Of a DNA stretch of 64,000 nucleotides, positions 15,633-23,074 are shown piece after piece; the stretch's first letter is position 1; every line of letters begins with the position of its first letter. Origin of the DNA: UBA1429 sp964482225 (lineage in GTDB: Bacteria > Chloroflexota > Anaerolineae > UBA1429); the NCBI GenBank assembly GCA_964482225.1, contig CAYZWT010000019.1, positions 9,900 to 73,899 on the forward strand. Reading direction: 5' to 3'. The translations under genes were made by a program, and so were the position numbers. The notes beneath the pieces are model-generated. The model saw only the letters and a program-made list of their open reading frames with translations, did not search any database and was not told the DNA's origin.

Positions 15633-16340
15633 CTAGAACCGCAGCGGCAGCCCGCCCAGCAGCCTGCCGTATAGGCCGGTGACCATGGCAAAGCCCAAGG
15701 CGATGAGCAGAACGCCCCCGGCCACCGAAGCCCAGCGCGCATAGCGGTTCAGGCGGCGGGCCAGGGGCAGCAACGCCCCCATAGCGGCGGCCACGGCGAT
15801 AAAAGGCAGCCCCAGGCCCAGGGCATAGGCGCTCAGCAACAGCCCGCCCCGCGCGGCCGTCTGGCCGTCGGCGGCCAGCAGCAGGATGGCGCCCAACACA
15901 GGCCCCACACAGGGCGTCCAGCCGGCGGCAAATACCAGCCCCAACAGGAATGAGGCCACCGGCCCCGAACCCTGGGGGCGCCCCGAGACGAGGCTCTTTT
16001 GGGTATAGAGCCAGGGGATGCGCAACAGCCCGGCCATGTGCATGCCCAGCACGATCAAGAGCAGGCCGCCCACAGTCACAAGCAGCGAAAGGTATCGCGT
16101 CAAGAGCTGGCCCAGCAGGCCGGCTGCGGCTCCCAACAGCACGAACACCAGCCCAAAGCCGAGTACAAACAGGGCGGCATGGATCACGGGGGTGCGGCGG
16201 CGGGACGCCTCCAGGCTGGCGACCGAATCGCCCGCCAGGTAGCCCAGGTAGATCGGCACCATGGGCAGGACGCAGGGGGAAAAGAAAGACAAGACCCCGG
16301 CCCCCAGGGCGATGCCCAGGGAAATCTCACTGGCGCTCAT
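15633..16340 (-). CDS. ccdA: CcdA-type thiol-disulfide transmembrane transporter
   Basis: 235 residues with six predicted membrane helices. It contains the family hallmark GVLSFFSPCVLPMVPIYLGY (Cys27 region) and the second redox cysteine in GWTPCVGPVLG (about 141). CcdA passes electrons from cytoplasmic thioredoxin across the membrane to extracytoplasmic thioredoxins such as TlpA/ResA for cytochrome c maturation or other reductive steps. The partner tlpA-like gene lies upstream in the same unit. The start overlaps the DUF2085 stop by 4 bp (ATGA). Length is typical. Confidence 0.93.
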   Translation of the reverse strand: MSASEISLGIALGAGVLSFFSPCVLPMVPIYLGYLAGDSVASLEASRRRTPVIHAALFVLGFGLVFVLLGAAAGLLGQLLTRYLSLLVTVGGLLLIVLGMHMAGLLRIPWLYTQKSLVSGRPQGSGPVASFLLGLVFAAGWTPCVGPVLGAILLLAADGQTAARGGLLLSAYALGLGLPFIAVAAAMGALLPLARRLNRYARWASVAGGVLLIALGFAMVTGLYGRLLGGLPLRF

Positions 16341-16999
16341 GTGGGCTCTCCGTCGGCCAGCATCTCTTCGGCCTCGCGGCGCATGTCATACATGCCTCTT
16401 TCAATATAGGGGTATGTTAGCCAGACCACGGCCAGGCCGAACAGCAGGCCGGTGAGCGTGCGCGTCAGCCAAGTGCTCTCCCACAGGCCCACCAACTGGC
16501 CCAGACCATCCACGCCCATAGGGACCAACAGCAGAATCGCGCCGCGCACCGAAAGGGGGCGGAGGCGATTGCGCGCCAGGCCAAAGAGCAGGCCCCAGAC
16601 CAGCCAGCCGCCGTAGATCGCCGTGCAGCGCTCGCAGACCGCCATCTTGTAGCCCACGAGCTCGTTGCCGATAAAGCGCAGGGGCACGGCCTCGCCCGCC
16701 AGGGCGATCAGCTCGGCGCGGCTATAGGTCCATGCAGGGCCAAACAGAAAGTACGAGCGTTCCGGAAGCTGGTGGCAGGTCACGTAAAAGAGGGTGTGGA
16801 TGGCCTCTCCCCAGCGCTCATGGCCGGCCTCCATCAGGGCGGGCGCCAACAGGGGCAACCCGATAAAGAGCGCCAGGGTCAGATTCGCCACCGCCAGCCA
16901 ATGGCGGCTGAGGCCGCGCATCAGCCGCGTGACGAGGCCCGTCATGCGCCGTGTCCAGAGATCCACCCTGGGCGGGGCTGCGTGCTGCGCCATGGGCAC
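16337..16999 (-). CDS. DUF2085 membrane protein
   Basis: 220 residues, about five membrane helices. The DUF2085 signature is plain: TLFYVTCHQLPERSYFLFG (about 70-88) and the cysteine motif VCERCTAIYGGWLVWGLLFG (about 118-137). The conserved Cys and His residues suggest a metal or redox centre, but no function is established for the family. It sits between the tlpA-like gene (21 bp upstream) and ccdA (4-bp overlap), which supports a part in thiol-disulfide or metal handling at the membrane. A cytoplasmic positively charged N-terminus precedes the first helix. Confidence 0.88.
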   Translation of the reverse strand: MPMAQHAAPPRVDLWTRRMTGLVTRLMRGLSRHWLAVANLTLALFIGLPLLAPALMEAGHERWGEAIHTLFYVTCHQLPERSYFLFGPAWTYSRAELIALAGEAVPLRFIGNELVGYKMAVCERCTAIYGGWLVWGLLFGLARNRLRPLSVRGAILLLVPMGVDGLGQLVGLWESTWLTRTLTGLLFGLAVVWLTYPYIERGMYDMRREAEEMLADGEPT

Positions 17000-17020
17000 T
17001 CCCCTCGCTATGCCGACATC

Positions 17021-17647
17021 CTATTGGGCCAACAGCGTCTTGACGATGGTGCGCAGGGTTTCCTCCTGGATGGCGCCTCCATAGACGGCCTGCACCACAC
17101 CTTCTGCATTCAGGAAATAGCTTGCGGGAATGCTCTGGATCAGATAGAGCGGAACCGTGATCCCCTCGACATCGGGCAGGATCGGGAACGCCATGTTGTT
17201 CTCGGCAGCAAACTGCCGCAGGTGTTCCGGGTCTTCACCCAGGCTCACGGCCACGATCTCAAAGCCTTGATCGGCGTACTCGGCATACACCGTGTTCATG
17301 TGGGGGATCTCGGAGCGGCAAAAGCCGCACCAGCTCGCCCAAAAGTTGAGCATCACCACCTTGCCGCGAAAGTCGCTCAGCGAGCGGGGATTGCCATCCA
17401 GGTCCTGCAGGCTAAAGCCGGGCGCCTCCATGCCCTTGGTGACGGGTTGCGCCGCTTGCGGCGCGGCAGTGGGCGGCGCTGTCGTGGGCGTGTCTGTGGC
17501 GGGTGGGGCTTGCGGCCCCGGCGTTGCGACCGTATTGGTGGGCTCTGCCACCAGAGTGGCCGTTGGATCCGCGCTTGTGGTGCAAGCGCTCAAAACGACG
17601 GCAGCCAGTAATAGAACACAGACAATCGCAGACATTGTCTTTGGCAT
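17021..17647 (-). CDS. TlpA/ResA-like thioredoxin lipoprotein
   Basis: 208 residues. Lipoprotein signal with lipobox LSAC (Cys22), a Thr/Pro/Ala-rich linker (28-68), then a thioredoxin-fold domain of the TlpA/AhpC-TSA class beginning MEAPGFSLQDLDG with the active site WCGFC (107-110) in VVMLNFWASWCGFC. It would be anchored outside the membrane and reduced by the CcdA encoded two genes downstream; a likely job is reduction of apocytochrome c or other disulfides. RBS AGGAGG is well placed. A weak promoter (TTGGCC, 17 bp, TAGAAT) lies at 17704-17732. First gene of the five-gene unit ending at 13918. Confidence 0.92.
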   Translation of the reverse strand: MPKTMSAIVCVLLLAAVVLSACTTSADPTATLVAEPTNTVATPGPQAPPATDTPTTAPPTAAPQAAQPVTKGMEAPGFSLQDLDGNPRSLSDFRGKVVMLNFWASWCGFCRSEIPHMNTVYAEYADQGFEIVAVSLGEDPEHLRQFAAENNMAFPILPDVEGITVPLYLIQSIPASYFLNAEGVVQAVYGGAIQEETLRTIVKTLLAQ

Positions 17648-17703
17648 CAGATCAAAAGCCTCCTAGAGTGGGCTAACAGGCAAAGAGTTCGGTCCCGCGC
17701 ACG

Positions 17704-17732
17704 ATTCTACACCGCGAACCGGCGCGGGCCAA
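17704..17732 (-). promoter_or_regulatory. Possible promoter of the tlpA-like / ccdA operon
   Basis: Minus strand TTGGCC (17727-17732), 17-bp spacer, TAGAAT (17704-17709). The -10 is good and the -35 only half matches. Confidence 0.45.
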
Positions 17733-17782
17733 ACGCGCGCCTGGTCCACGCGGCTATGGCGGCCCATGGCCAAGGCCCTGTG

Positions 17783-18001
17783 CTATGAGATGCGCTTGGC
17801 GGGATACCCGATCTCATCGAGGAGCTGCTCGGCCTGGGCCAGCGCCGCCTCGCTATCATACTCTAGCGTCACGGTCTTGCCGGGCACATCCACCGATAGC
17901 ACCCTGGCCCCTTCGACGGCCTCGAGTTCGCGCTGGATGGTCATGGCGCAGTGCTGGCAAGAGATATTCTCGGCCAACAACCGGATCTGGTTGCTCATCA
18001 T
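17783..18001 (-). CDS. Heavy-metal-associated (HMA) protein, CopZ-like copper chaperone
   Basis: 72 residues with a complete ferredoxin-like HMA fold: metal-binding loop ISCQHCAMTI (Cys15 and Cys18), VPGKTVTLEYDSEAAL and a C-terminal GYPAKRIS. CopZ-type proteins carry Cu(I) to P-type ATPases, or act as a cellular copper buffer. The typical M-x-C-x-x-C loop is here ISCQHC. A palindromic operator of the CsoR/FrmR class lies at the predicted transcription start, consistent with copper induction. AGGAG precedes two consecutive ATG codons. No copper ATPase is in the window. Identification as a metal chaperone is firm; copper specificity is inferred. Confidence 0.88.
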   Translation of the reverse strand: MMSNQIRLLAENISCQHCAMTIQRELEAVEGARVLSVDVPGKTVTLEYDSEAALAQAEQLLDEIGYPAKRIS

Positions 18002-18019
18002 CTTTCTCCTCGTATCATT

Positions 18020-18034
18020 TACCCCACTGGGGTA
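18020..18034. promoter_or_regulatory. CsoR-type palindromic operator at the metal-chaperone promoter
   Basis: TACCCCACTGGGGTA: perfect 6-bp arms TACCCC/GGGGTA with a 3-bp centre, the form known for CsoR-family repressors. It covers the expected transcription start of the HMA gene, so a bound repressor would block initiation. Confidence 0.7.
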
Positions 18035-18039
18035 TACAT

Positions 18040-18068
18040 AGAATAGCGCCAGTTGCGCTATCTGTCAA
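18040..18068 (-). promoter_or_regulatory. Sigma-70 promoter of the HMA metal-chaperone gene
   Basis: Minus strand: TTGACA (18063-18068), 17-bp spacer, TATTCT (18040-18045). Confidence 0.7.
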
Positions 18069-18476
18069 TACATCCTCAATTTGCTGGCAGGGTTTTGCCA
18101 AGGCCGTGATCATGTATATTGGGCCTCCCGCTTCCGGCCAGGTTTGGCGAATGGCCTGACGTAACCGGGCCGGGCGTCCGAGATGCAGGGGCGCCTGCGA
18201 GTCGTCCTCAAGACGGTACCGCTGTCGCGTTCTGTGCAGTGGCTGTCGCAGGCCTTATCTTGAAGCGTCTGGTGGACAAGCCCCTGACTTGCAGAGCCTC
18301 TCCGTTCTTGGCTAGAATACGATTGGATCAGGCGCATCCGCCCTCATGAATGCGCTGCGCCTACCGGCACAGTTCGCCCATGAGCAGGGCGAGCATGCCT
18401 CGGCGAGAGGATGGATATTCGTAATCTGGGCCTTGACCAAGCCCTGCCAGTTTTCGACGTGAGAAGGGAGCAACGC
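18069..18476. other. Non-coding gap without a recognised feature
   Basis: About 400 bp between the metal-chaperone promoter and the cyclophilin-like gene. Short open frames exist, but their compositions are not protein-like and none has a ribosome site. I see no tRNA fold, terminator or repeat shared with the other gaps. Confidence 0.5.
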
Positions 18477-18848
18477 ATGCGCAGGATACGGATCACAGCG
18501 GGCGATGTCTCGGCAGAGGCAACGCTACACGACAACGCCACCGCCGACGCCATCTGGGAGGCCCTGCCCATCGAGGCGCGGGGCAGCACCTGGGGCGACG
18601 AGATCTATTTCGGGATCCCCGTCTATCTGGAGGAGGATGGCGGGCGTGAGGTGGTGGAGCTAGGAGATCTGGGCTATTGGCCGCCCGGCCACGCCTTTTG
18701 CATCTTTTTCGGGCGCACGCCCATGAGCCGTGGCAACGAGATCCGCCCCGCCAGCGCGGTGAACGTTTTGGGGCGGGTGGAGGGCGATCCCAAGGTGTTT
18801 ACCCGTGTGCCTTCCGGGGCGATGGTCAAGCTGGAGCGCGTGGAATAG
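18477..18848 (+). CDS. Cyclophilin-like fold protein (TM1367 type)
   Basis: 123 residues, all-beta composition, with ITAGDVSAEATLHDNATA, TWGDEIYFGIPV, LGDLGYWPPGHAFCIFFGRTP and ASAVNVLGRVEGD. These are the strands typical of the small cyclophilin-like family represented by TM1367. Structural relatives resemble peptidyl-prolyl isomerases, but no enzymatic activity is established for this group. The ATG at 18477 is chosen because GAAGGGAG lies 7 bp upstream; an in-frame extension upstream to 18411 lacks a ribosome site. It is monocistronic, convergent with the Rrf2 gene. Family call good, function unknown. Confidence 0.85.
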   Translation: MRRIRITAGDVSAEATLHDNATADAIWEALPIEARGSTWGDEIYFGIPVYLEEDGGREVVELGDLGYWPPGHAFCIFFGRTPMSRGNEIRPASAVNVLGRVEGDPKVFTRVPSGAMVKLERVE

Positions 18849-18872
18849 TCGCCGAGCCGGTGGGGCGCTGTT

Positions 18873-19307
18873 TTAGGCGTCCCCGCCGGCGCGCAAGAGC
18901 GCATTTTCCTGGGTGGCCATGTCTTGAAGGGTGGCTCCCTCCAGGGTAACGAGAAGCTGCTCCTGGGCGTGGCGCAGCACGGGATACAGGGCGCAGGTCT
19001 CGCGCCGGTCGCAGCTCTCAAAAGGGGCCAGGCAACGGCTCAGGGCGATGGGGCCCTCTACCGATTCGACAATCTCGCGCAGGGTGATCTCCTGGGGCGG
19101 GCGCGCCAATGAAAAGCCGCCCTTGGCCCCGCGATGGGAGCGCAGAATCCCCCCCTTGGCCAGATCCTGCAGGATCTTGGCCAGGTAGCTCTCGGGGATG
19201 CCCTCCTCACGCGCAATGTCGCCCACCAGCGCGATCGCATTGGCGGGCAGCTTGGCCAGATAGATCACGCCCCTGGCCCCATAATCGGTGCCCCTGGTCA
19301 AGCGCAC
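18873..19307 (-). CDS. Rrf2-family transcriptional regulator with Fe-S-type cysteines
   Basis: 144 residues beginning VRLTRGTDYGARGVIYLA, the normal Rrf2 winged-helix start. The recognition region is PESYLAKILQDLAKGGIL and RGAKGGFSLAR, the usual DNA-reading segment. Three cysteines, Cys92, Cys99 and Cys105 (RCLAPFESCDRRETC), match the cluster-binding triad of IscR/NsrR/RsrR relatives. It probably responds to iron-sulfur, nitric oxide or redox state. The GTG start at 19307 has GGAGG upstream; longer in-frame starts are unlikely. It diverges from the flavoprotein gene, which may be a target. Confidence 0.9.
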   Translation of the reverse strand: MRLTRGTDYGARGVIYLAKLPANAIALVGDIAREEGIPESYLAKILQDLAKGGILRSHRGAKGGFSLARPPQEITLREIVESVEGPIALSRCLAPFESCDRRETCALYPVLRHAQEQLLVTLEGATLQDMATQENALLRAGGDA

Positions 19308-19342
19308 AGTCGCCTCCTCCGGTTCGCCAGAATCTTGCAGGC

Positions 19343-19371
19343 ATTCTATCATAGAGCCAGGCTGCATACAA
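19343..19371 (-). promoter_or_regulatory. Sigma-70 promoter of the Rrf2 gene
   Basis: Minus strand: TTGTAT (19366-19371), 17-bp spacer, TAGAAT (19343-19348), 36 bp before the GTG start. Confidence 0.5.
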
Positions 19372-19429
19372 GATGAATGCACGCCTTTTTGTCCGAGCCA
19401 AGCCTCGCTTCAGGTTGAGGAGCAAGCCC

Positions 19430-21244
19430 ATGAGCCATCGTTGCGACGTTCTGGTCATCGGGGGCGGCGGCGCCGCGCTGCGCGCGGCTCTGGCAGCCCA
19501 CGAGACGGCCCCGCAGCTCGATATCCTGCTGGTCACCAAGGGCGCCCTGGGCGCCAGCGGCGTCACGGCCACCGCCTGCTCCGACCGCATGGCCTTTCAC
19601 GCCACGCTGCCCACCACCGAGCCCGGCGGCCCCGACGCCTGGCGTCACCACGCCGACGACATCTATCGCATCGGCGGGCAGGTTTCCGATGCGGACCTGG
19701 CCGCCGTGCTGGCCCGCGAGGCGGCCTCGGCCTTTGATTACCTGGATCGGCTGGGCGTGCCCTGGGCGCGGCAGGCCGATGGCCGGGTGGATCAGTTCCA
19801 CACAGACGGCTCGACCTATGCGCGGGCTTGCTATACGGGACCCTATACCGCCAACCATATTGAGGCGGCCCTGCTGGCGCGCCTGCGGCAGATCCCGATC
19901 CGCGTGCTGGAGCGTCACATGGCCGCCGAGTTGCTGCGCGATCCCCAGGGGCGCGTCAGCGGCGCGCTGCTGCTCTCCCAAGAGAGCGACCAGGCCCTGG
20001 CCATTTCGGCGGGGGCGGTGGTGTTGGCCACGGGCGGCGCGGGCCAGGCCTTTGCCGTCAATGTCTTTCCCCCAGATTGCACCGGCGACGGCTATGCCCT
20101 GGCCTATCGCGCCGGCGCCGAGCTGGTCAACCTGGAGTTCATCCAGATCGGGCTCTGTTCGCTGGCCACGGGGCTGGCCTGCTCCGGCAGCATGATGCGC
20201 GCCCTGCCCCGCCTGGTGGATGAGACGGGGCGCGAGTTCCTGGCGGGGTACATGCCGGGCCTGTCGCCCGCCGAGAGATACGCCATCCTCTTTGCCAAGG
20301 GGGCCAGTTGGCCCGTTTCCTACCGCGAATCCTCCCACGTCATTGATATCGCCGTGGCCGCCGAGATCGCCCAGGGCCGGCGCGTGTTCATGGATTATGG
20401 CCGCGACCCGCAAGGGTTGGAGCTGGCCCAACTGCCCGAGGCGATCCATGCCTGGTTTGCCCGTGAAAAGGGGCTGCCGCTGGATGCGGGCCACGAGCTG
20501 GCGACGCCCCTGGCGCGCCTGTTGGCCATCAACCGCCCGTCGGTGGATTGGCTGGCCGAGCGGGGGGTGGACCTGCAGGCGGGCGACATGGTCGAGATCG
20601 CGCCTGCCGTGCAACACTTTCAGGGGGGGATCAAGATCCGCACCGGCGCCGAGACGAGCGCGCCGGGCCTGTTTGCCGCCGGAGAGACGGCGGGCGGCCA
20701 GCACGGGGCCAACCGCCCCGGCGGCAACGCCCTGCTGGATGCCCAGGTATTCGGGCGCATTGCGGGGGTCAGCGCCGCCGCCTATGCCCAGGCCCAGGCC
20801 GCCGCTGCGCCCCCAGGGCCGGAGGAGGCCCGGCGGGCCATCGAGTCGCTTTTGCGGCCCGGCGGCGCGCCCGCTGCCGAGGCCGCGCAGGCCATCCGGG
20901 CGAGTATGTCGGCGGCCTGCGGCGTGCGCCGCACCGAGGCGGGGCTGGACCAATTGCGGCGCGAGTTGGCCGCTCTGGACGCATCGGGCATTGACCGCGA
21001 CGGCGTCCCCCTCTGGCAGGCCATCGAGGCGCTCAACCTCTTGCAGGCAGCCCGCATGATCGCCCTGGCCGCCCACCGGCGCGACGAGAGCCGGGGACCG
21101 CACCTGCGCTTTGCCGGCGCCGAGAGCCTGCGGCCCATCCCCCGCGACGACGTCGGCTGGAACCGGTACATCGTGATTCGCCAGGGAGAGGGCGGCCCCG
21201 TGGCCGAGCTACGCGAGCCGGTGCGCCCGCCCCAGGCGGATTGA
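19430..21244 (+). CDS. FAD-dependent oxidoreductase of the fumarate reductase / aspartate oxidase family
   Basis: 604 residues. The N-terminal FAD-binding loop is CDVLVIGGGGAALRAALAA (GxGxxG-like). Mid-sequence are LATGGAGQAF, the capping-domain region RGREFLAG-like and the C-terminal GANRPGGNALLDAQVFGR flavin contact. A helical C-terminal domain of the SdhA/NadB type (about 480-604) follows. NadB proper normally has GxNRLASNSLLE at the flavin contact, so an L-aspartate oxidase call is uncertain; fumarate-reductase-like dehydrogenase is safer. No iron-sulfur subunit or quinolinate gene is adjacent. ATG at 19430 follows GAGGAG; upstream in-frame ATGs overlap the Rrf2 promoter. The divergent Rrf2 regulator may control it. 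Confidence 0.85.
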   Translation: MSHRCDVLVIGGGGAALRAALAAHETAPQLDILLVTKGALGASGVTATACSDRMAFHATLPTTEPGGPDAWRHHADDIYRIGGQVSDADLAAVLAREAASAFDYLDRLGVPWARQADGRVDQFHTDGSTYARACYTGPYTANHIEAALLARLRQIPIRVLERHMAAELLRDPQGRVSGALLLSQESDQALAISAGAVVLATGGAGQAFAVNVFPPDCTGDGYALAYRAGAELVNLEFIQIGLCSLATGLACSGSMMRALPRLVDETGREFLAGYMPGLSPAERYAILFAKGASWPVSYRESSHVIDIAVAAEIAQGRRVFMDYGRDPQGLELAQLPEAIHAWFAREKGLPLDAGHELATPLARLLAINRPSVDWLAERGVDLQAGDMVEIAPAVQHFQGGIKIRTGAETSAPGLFAAGETAGGQHGANRPGGNALLDAQVFGRIAGVSAAAYAQAQAAAAPPGPEEARRAIESLLRPGGAPAAEAAQAIRASMSAACGVRRTEAGLDQLRRELAALDASGIDRDGVPLWQAIEALNLLQAARMIALAAHRRDESRGPHLRFAGAESLRPIPRDDVGWNRYIVIRQGEGGPVAELREPVRPPQAD

Positions 21245-21305
21245 CCGTTTCTGGCGCCTATGGTAGCATCGGTGACATCTCGAGAGCTAGCAAAGGAAAC
21301 GGGTC

Positions 21306-22301
21306 ATGCAAGTCGGTAGAAACGATCCCTGCCCCTGTGGCAGCGGGAAAAAGTACAAGAACTGCTGCATGCGCCAGGATCGTGTGCAGGCCGCCCGCGT
21401 GGTGAACCAGGCTCCCCTACAAACCGCCCTGTTTTATGAGGTGATCGAGTTCCTCGATCACCCGCGCTTTACAGAGGGCCTGGATGAGGGGCTGGACATC
21501 TTTTGGGGCGGGCATTACTCGGTGGACGTACTCTCTGCCTTGCAGGACGATGACAAACGGCGCTTTATCGAGTGGTTCATCCACGACTATCGCTATGGCG
21601 ATGAGCGCCGCTATATCATTGACCTGTTCATCGAGCGCGAGGGGCACCGGCTGAACGAGGAGGCGCGCCAACTGCTCGACGCCTGGTCGGCTTCGGCGAT
21701 GACGCTGGCGCGCCACCTGCGGCGCACGGGCGATGACCGCATCGCGGTGTACGATCCGCTGCGCGAGTCCGAGTACGAGATCGCGAGCCGCCTGATGGCC
21801 ACCAATGGGCGGCCCGGCGACCTGCTGATGGGGCGCCTGTACGAGCTGGAGGGCGCCAGACATCTCTCCGTCACAACCTTGCTCTTGCCTGCCGAGTACG
21901 AGCAACCCCTGGTCGAGTATGTGCGCAACGCCTATCGCATCTGTTGCGACGAGCATCCCGGAGCATCGTGGGAGCAGTTCTTGCGGCGGCACGGCCACAT
22001 GATGAACATATTCCTGCTCTCCGATCGCGCCCAGGCGCTGCGCGCCCTGATCGGGCCAGGCACCCGCTTTTATGATCCCGCCGCCACCCGCGACCGGATG
22101 CGCGAGATCCAGCGGCGCATACGCCAGCAAGGGGACGACGACGAGCTGATGACCCTGGATGACTTGGAGCCGTTGTTGCACATGCACCACACCGCCGGGG
22201 GCATCGTGTTGCCGGGCCATGAGGAGCCGGAGGAAGACGAGCCCGCCCAAGATGCGCCGCCCAAGCGCCCCACCATCTTGCTGCCTGGCCGCGACGACTG
22301 A
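21306..22301 (+). CDS. SEC-C zinc-motif protein of unknown function
   Basis: 331 residues. The first 25 form a SEC-C zinc finger, NDPCPCGSGKKYKNCC, as in the SecA tail and many uncharacterised proteins. The rest is acidic and mostly helical, with an Asp/Glu/Pro-rich low-complexity stretch near the end (EEPEEDEPAQDAPP). No catalytic motif was recognised. AGGAAA lies upstream of the ATG. It precedes the HAD phosphatase, galactokinase and transporter genes on the same strand with a 44-bp gap, so it may be read with them, though a functional link is not evident. Confidence 0.82.
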   Translation: MQVGRNDPCPCGSGKKYKNCCMRQDRVQAARVVNQAPLQTALFYEVIEFLDHPRFTEGLDEGLDIFWGGHYSVDVLSALQDDDKRRFIEWFIHDYRYGDERRYIIDLFIEREGHRLNEEARQLLDAWSASAMTLARHLRRTGDDRIAVYDPLRESEYEIASRLMATNGRPGDLLMGRLYELEGARHLSVTTLLLPAEYEQPLVEYVRNAYRICCDEHPGASWEQFLRRHGHMMNIFLLSDRAQALRALIGPGTRFYDPAATRDRMREIQRRIRQQGDDDELMTLDDLEPLLHMHHTAGGIVLPGHEEPEEDEPAQDAPPKRPTILLPGRDD

Positions 22302-22345
22302 GCGCGCCCGGCCGCTCTTCCGGAACATGCGAACAGGAGAGAGTC

Positions 22346-23074
22346 TTGCCCAACATCAAGGCCGTTCTGCTGGATCTGGACGATACCCTATTGATCAACG
22401 ACATGGAGACCTTTTCGCCCCACTATTACCGGGCGCTCCTGAACAAAATGAGAGGGGTTTGCCCCCCAGGCGCCTTTGTGGAGGCGCTCAACCAGGGCGT
22501 GCGGGCCATGGTGCACAACGACGGCCGCCAGGGTACCAACGCCGAGGTCTTTGGCCGCGAGTTCTACCGGCGGCTGGATCGCGACCCGCAAGAGATCGAG
22601 CCGATCCTGTACGAGTTCTATGCCAACGAGTTCGAGGAGCTGGCCCAGTATACCGAGCCGGACCCGGTCGCCCGTGAACTGGTGCAGCTCTTGCGGGCGC
22701 GGGGCTACCAGATCGCCATCGCCACCCAGCCCCTGTTCCCCCGCATCGCCATCGAGGCGCGCCTGCGTTGGGCCGGCGTCGGCGCGGACGAGTTTCCGTA
22801 CGACCTGATCACCTCCTATGAGATCATGCGCGCCTGCAAGCCGCGCACAGCCTATTTCGAGGCGGTTCTCCAACAGCTTGGCCGCCGTGCGCCCGAGGCG
22901 CTCATGGTGGGCGATAGCCCCGAGTCCGACATGCCCGCCGGGCGCATGGGTTTCTACACCTTTTGGGTGGATCGGGGTCGCCTGGCCGAGGAGCCGGATG
23001 TAGCGAGCGACGCACGCGGCAGCCTCAGCGATCTCTATGCGCTGATAGAAACAGGAGCGATCAATGCACTCTGA
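22346..23074 (+). CDS. HAD-superfamily phosphatase
   Basis: 242 residues. Motif I DLDDTLL (about 9-15) carries the nucleophile and acid/base aspartates; motif II is IAIATQP (about 126), motif III a lysine in ACKPRTAYF (about 161) and motif IV MVGDSPESDMPAG (about 186). The fold is of the HAD IA type (phosphoglycolate phosphatase/YjjG-like), so it probably hydrolyses a small sugar or nucleotide phosphate. The TTG start is supported by AGGAGA 7 bp upstream. Its stop overlaps the galactokinase start by 11 bp, so translation is coupled, suggesting a role with sugar phosphates. Confidence 0.9.
   Translation: MPNIKAVLLDLDDTLLINDMETFSPHYYRALLNKMRGVCPPGAFVEALNQGVRAMVHNDGRQGTNAEVFGREFYRRLDRDPQEIEPILYEFYANEFEELAQYTEPDPVARELVQLLRARGYQIAIATQPLFPRIAIEARLRWAGVGADEFPYDLITSYEIMRACKPRTAYFEAVLQQLGRRAPEALMVGDSPESDMPAGRMGFYTFWVDRGRLAEEPDVASDARGSLSDLYALIETGAINAL

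Noticed and set aside
19349..21103. 584-codon frame antisense to the flavoprotein
   Set aside because: Lies opposite a family-recognised gene; protein is Gly/Ala/Arg/Gln-rich without domains.
19430..21244. Calling the flavoprotein L-aspartate oxidase (nadB)
   Set aside because: The flavin-contact segment reads GANRPGGNALLDAQ instead of the NadB-type NRLASNSLLE, and nadA/nadC are not adjacent; kept as a general fumarate-reductase-family enzyme.
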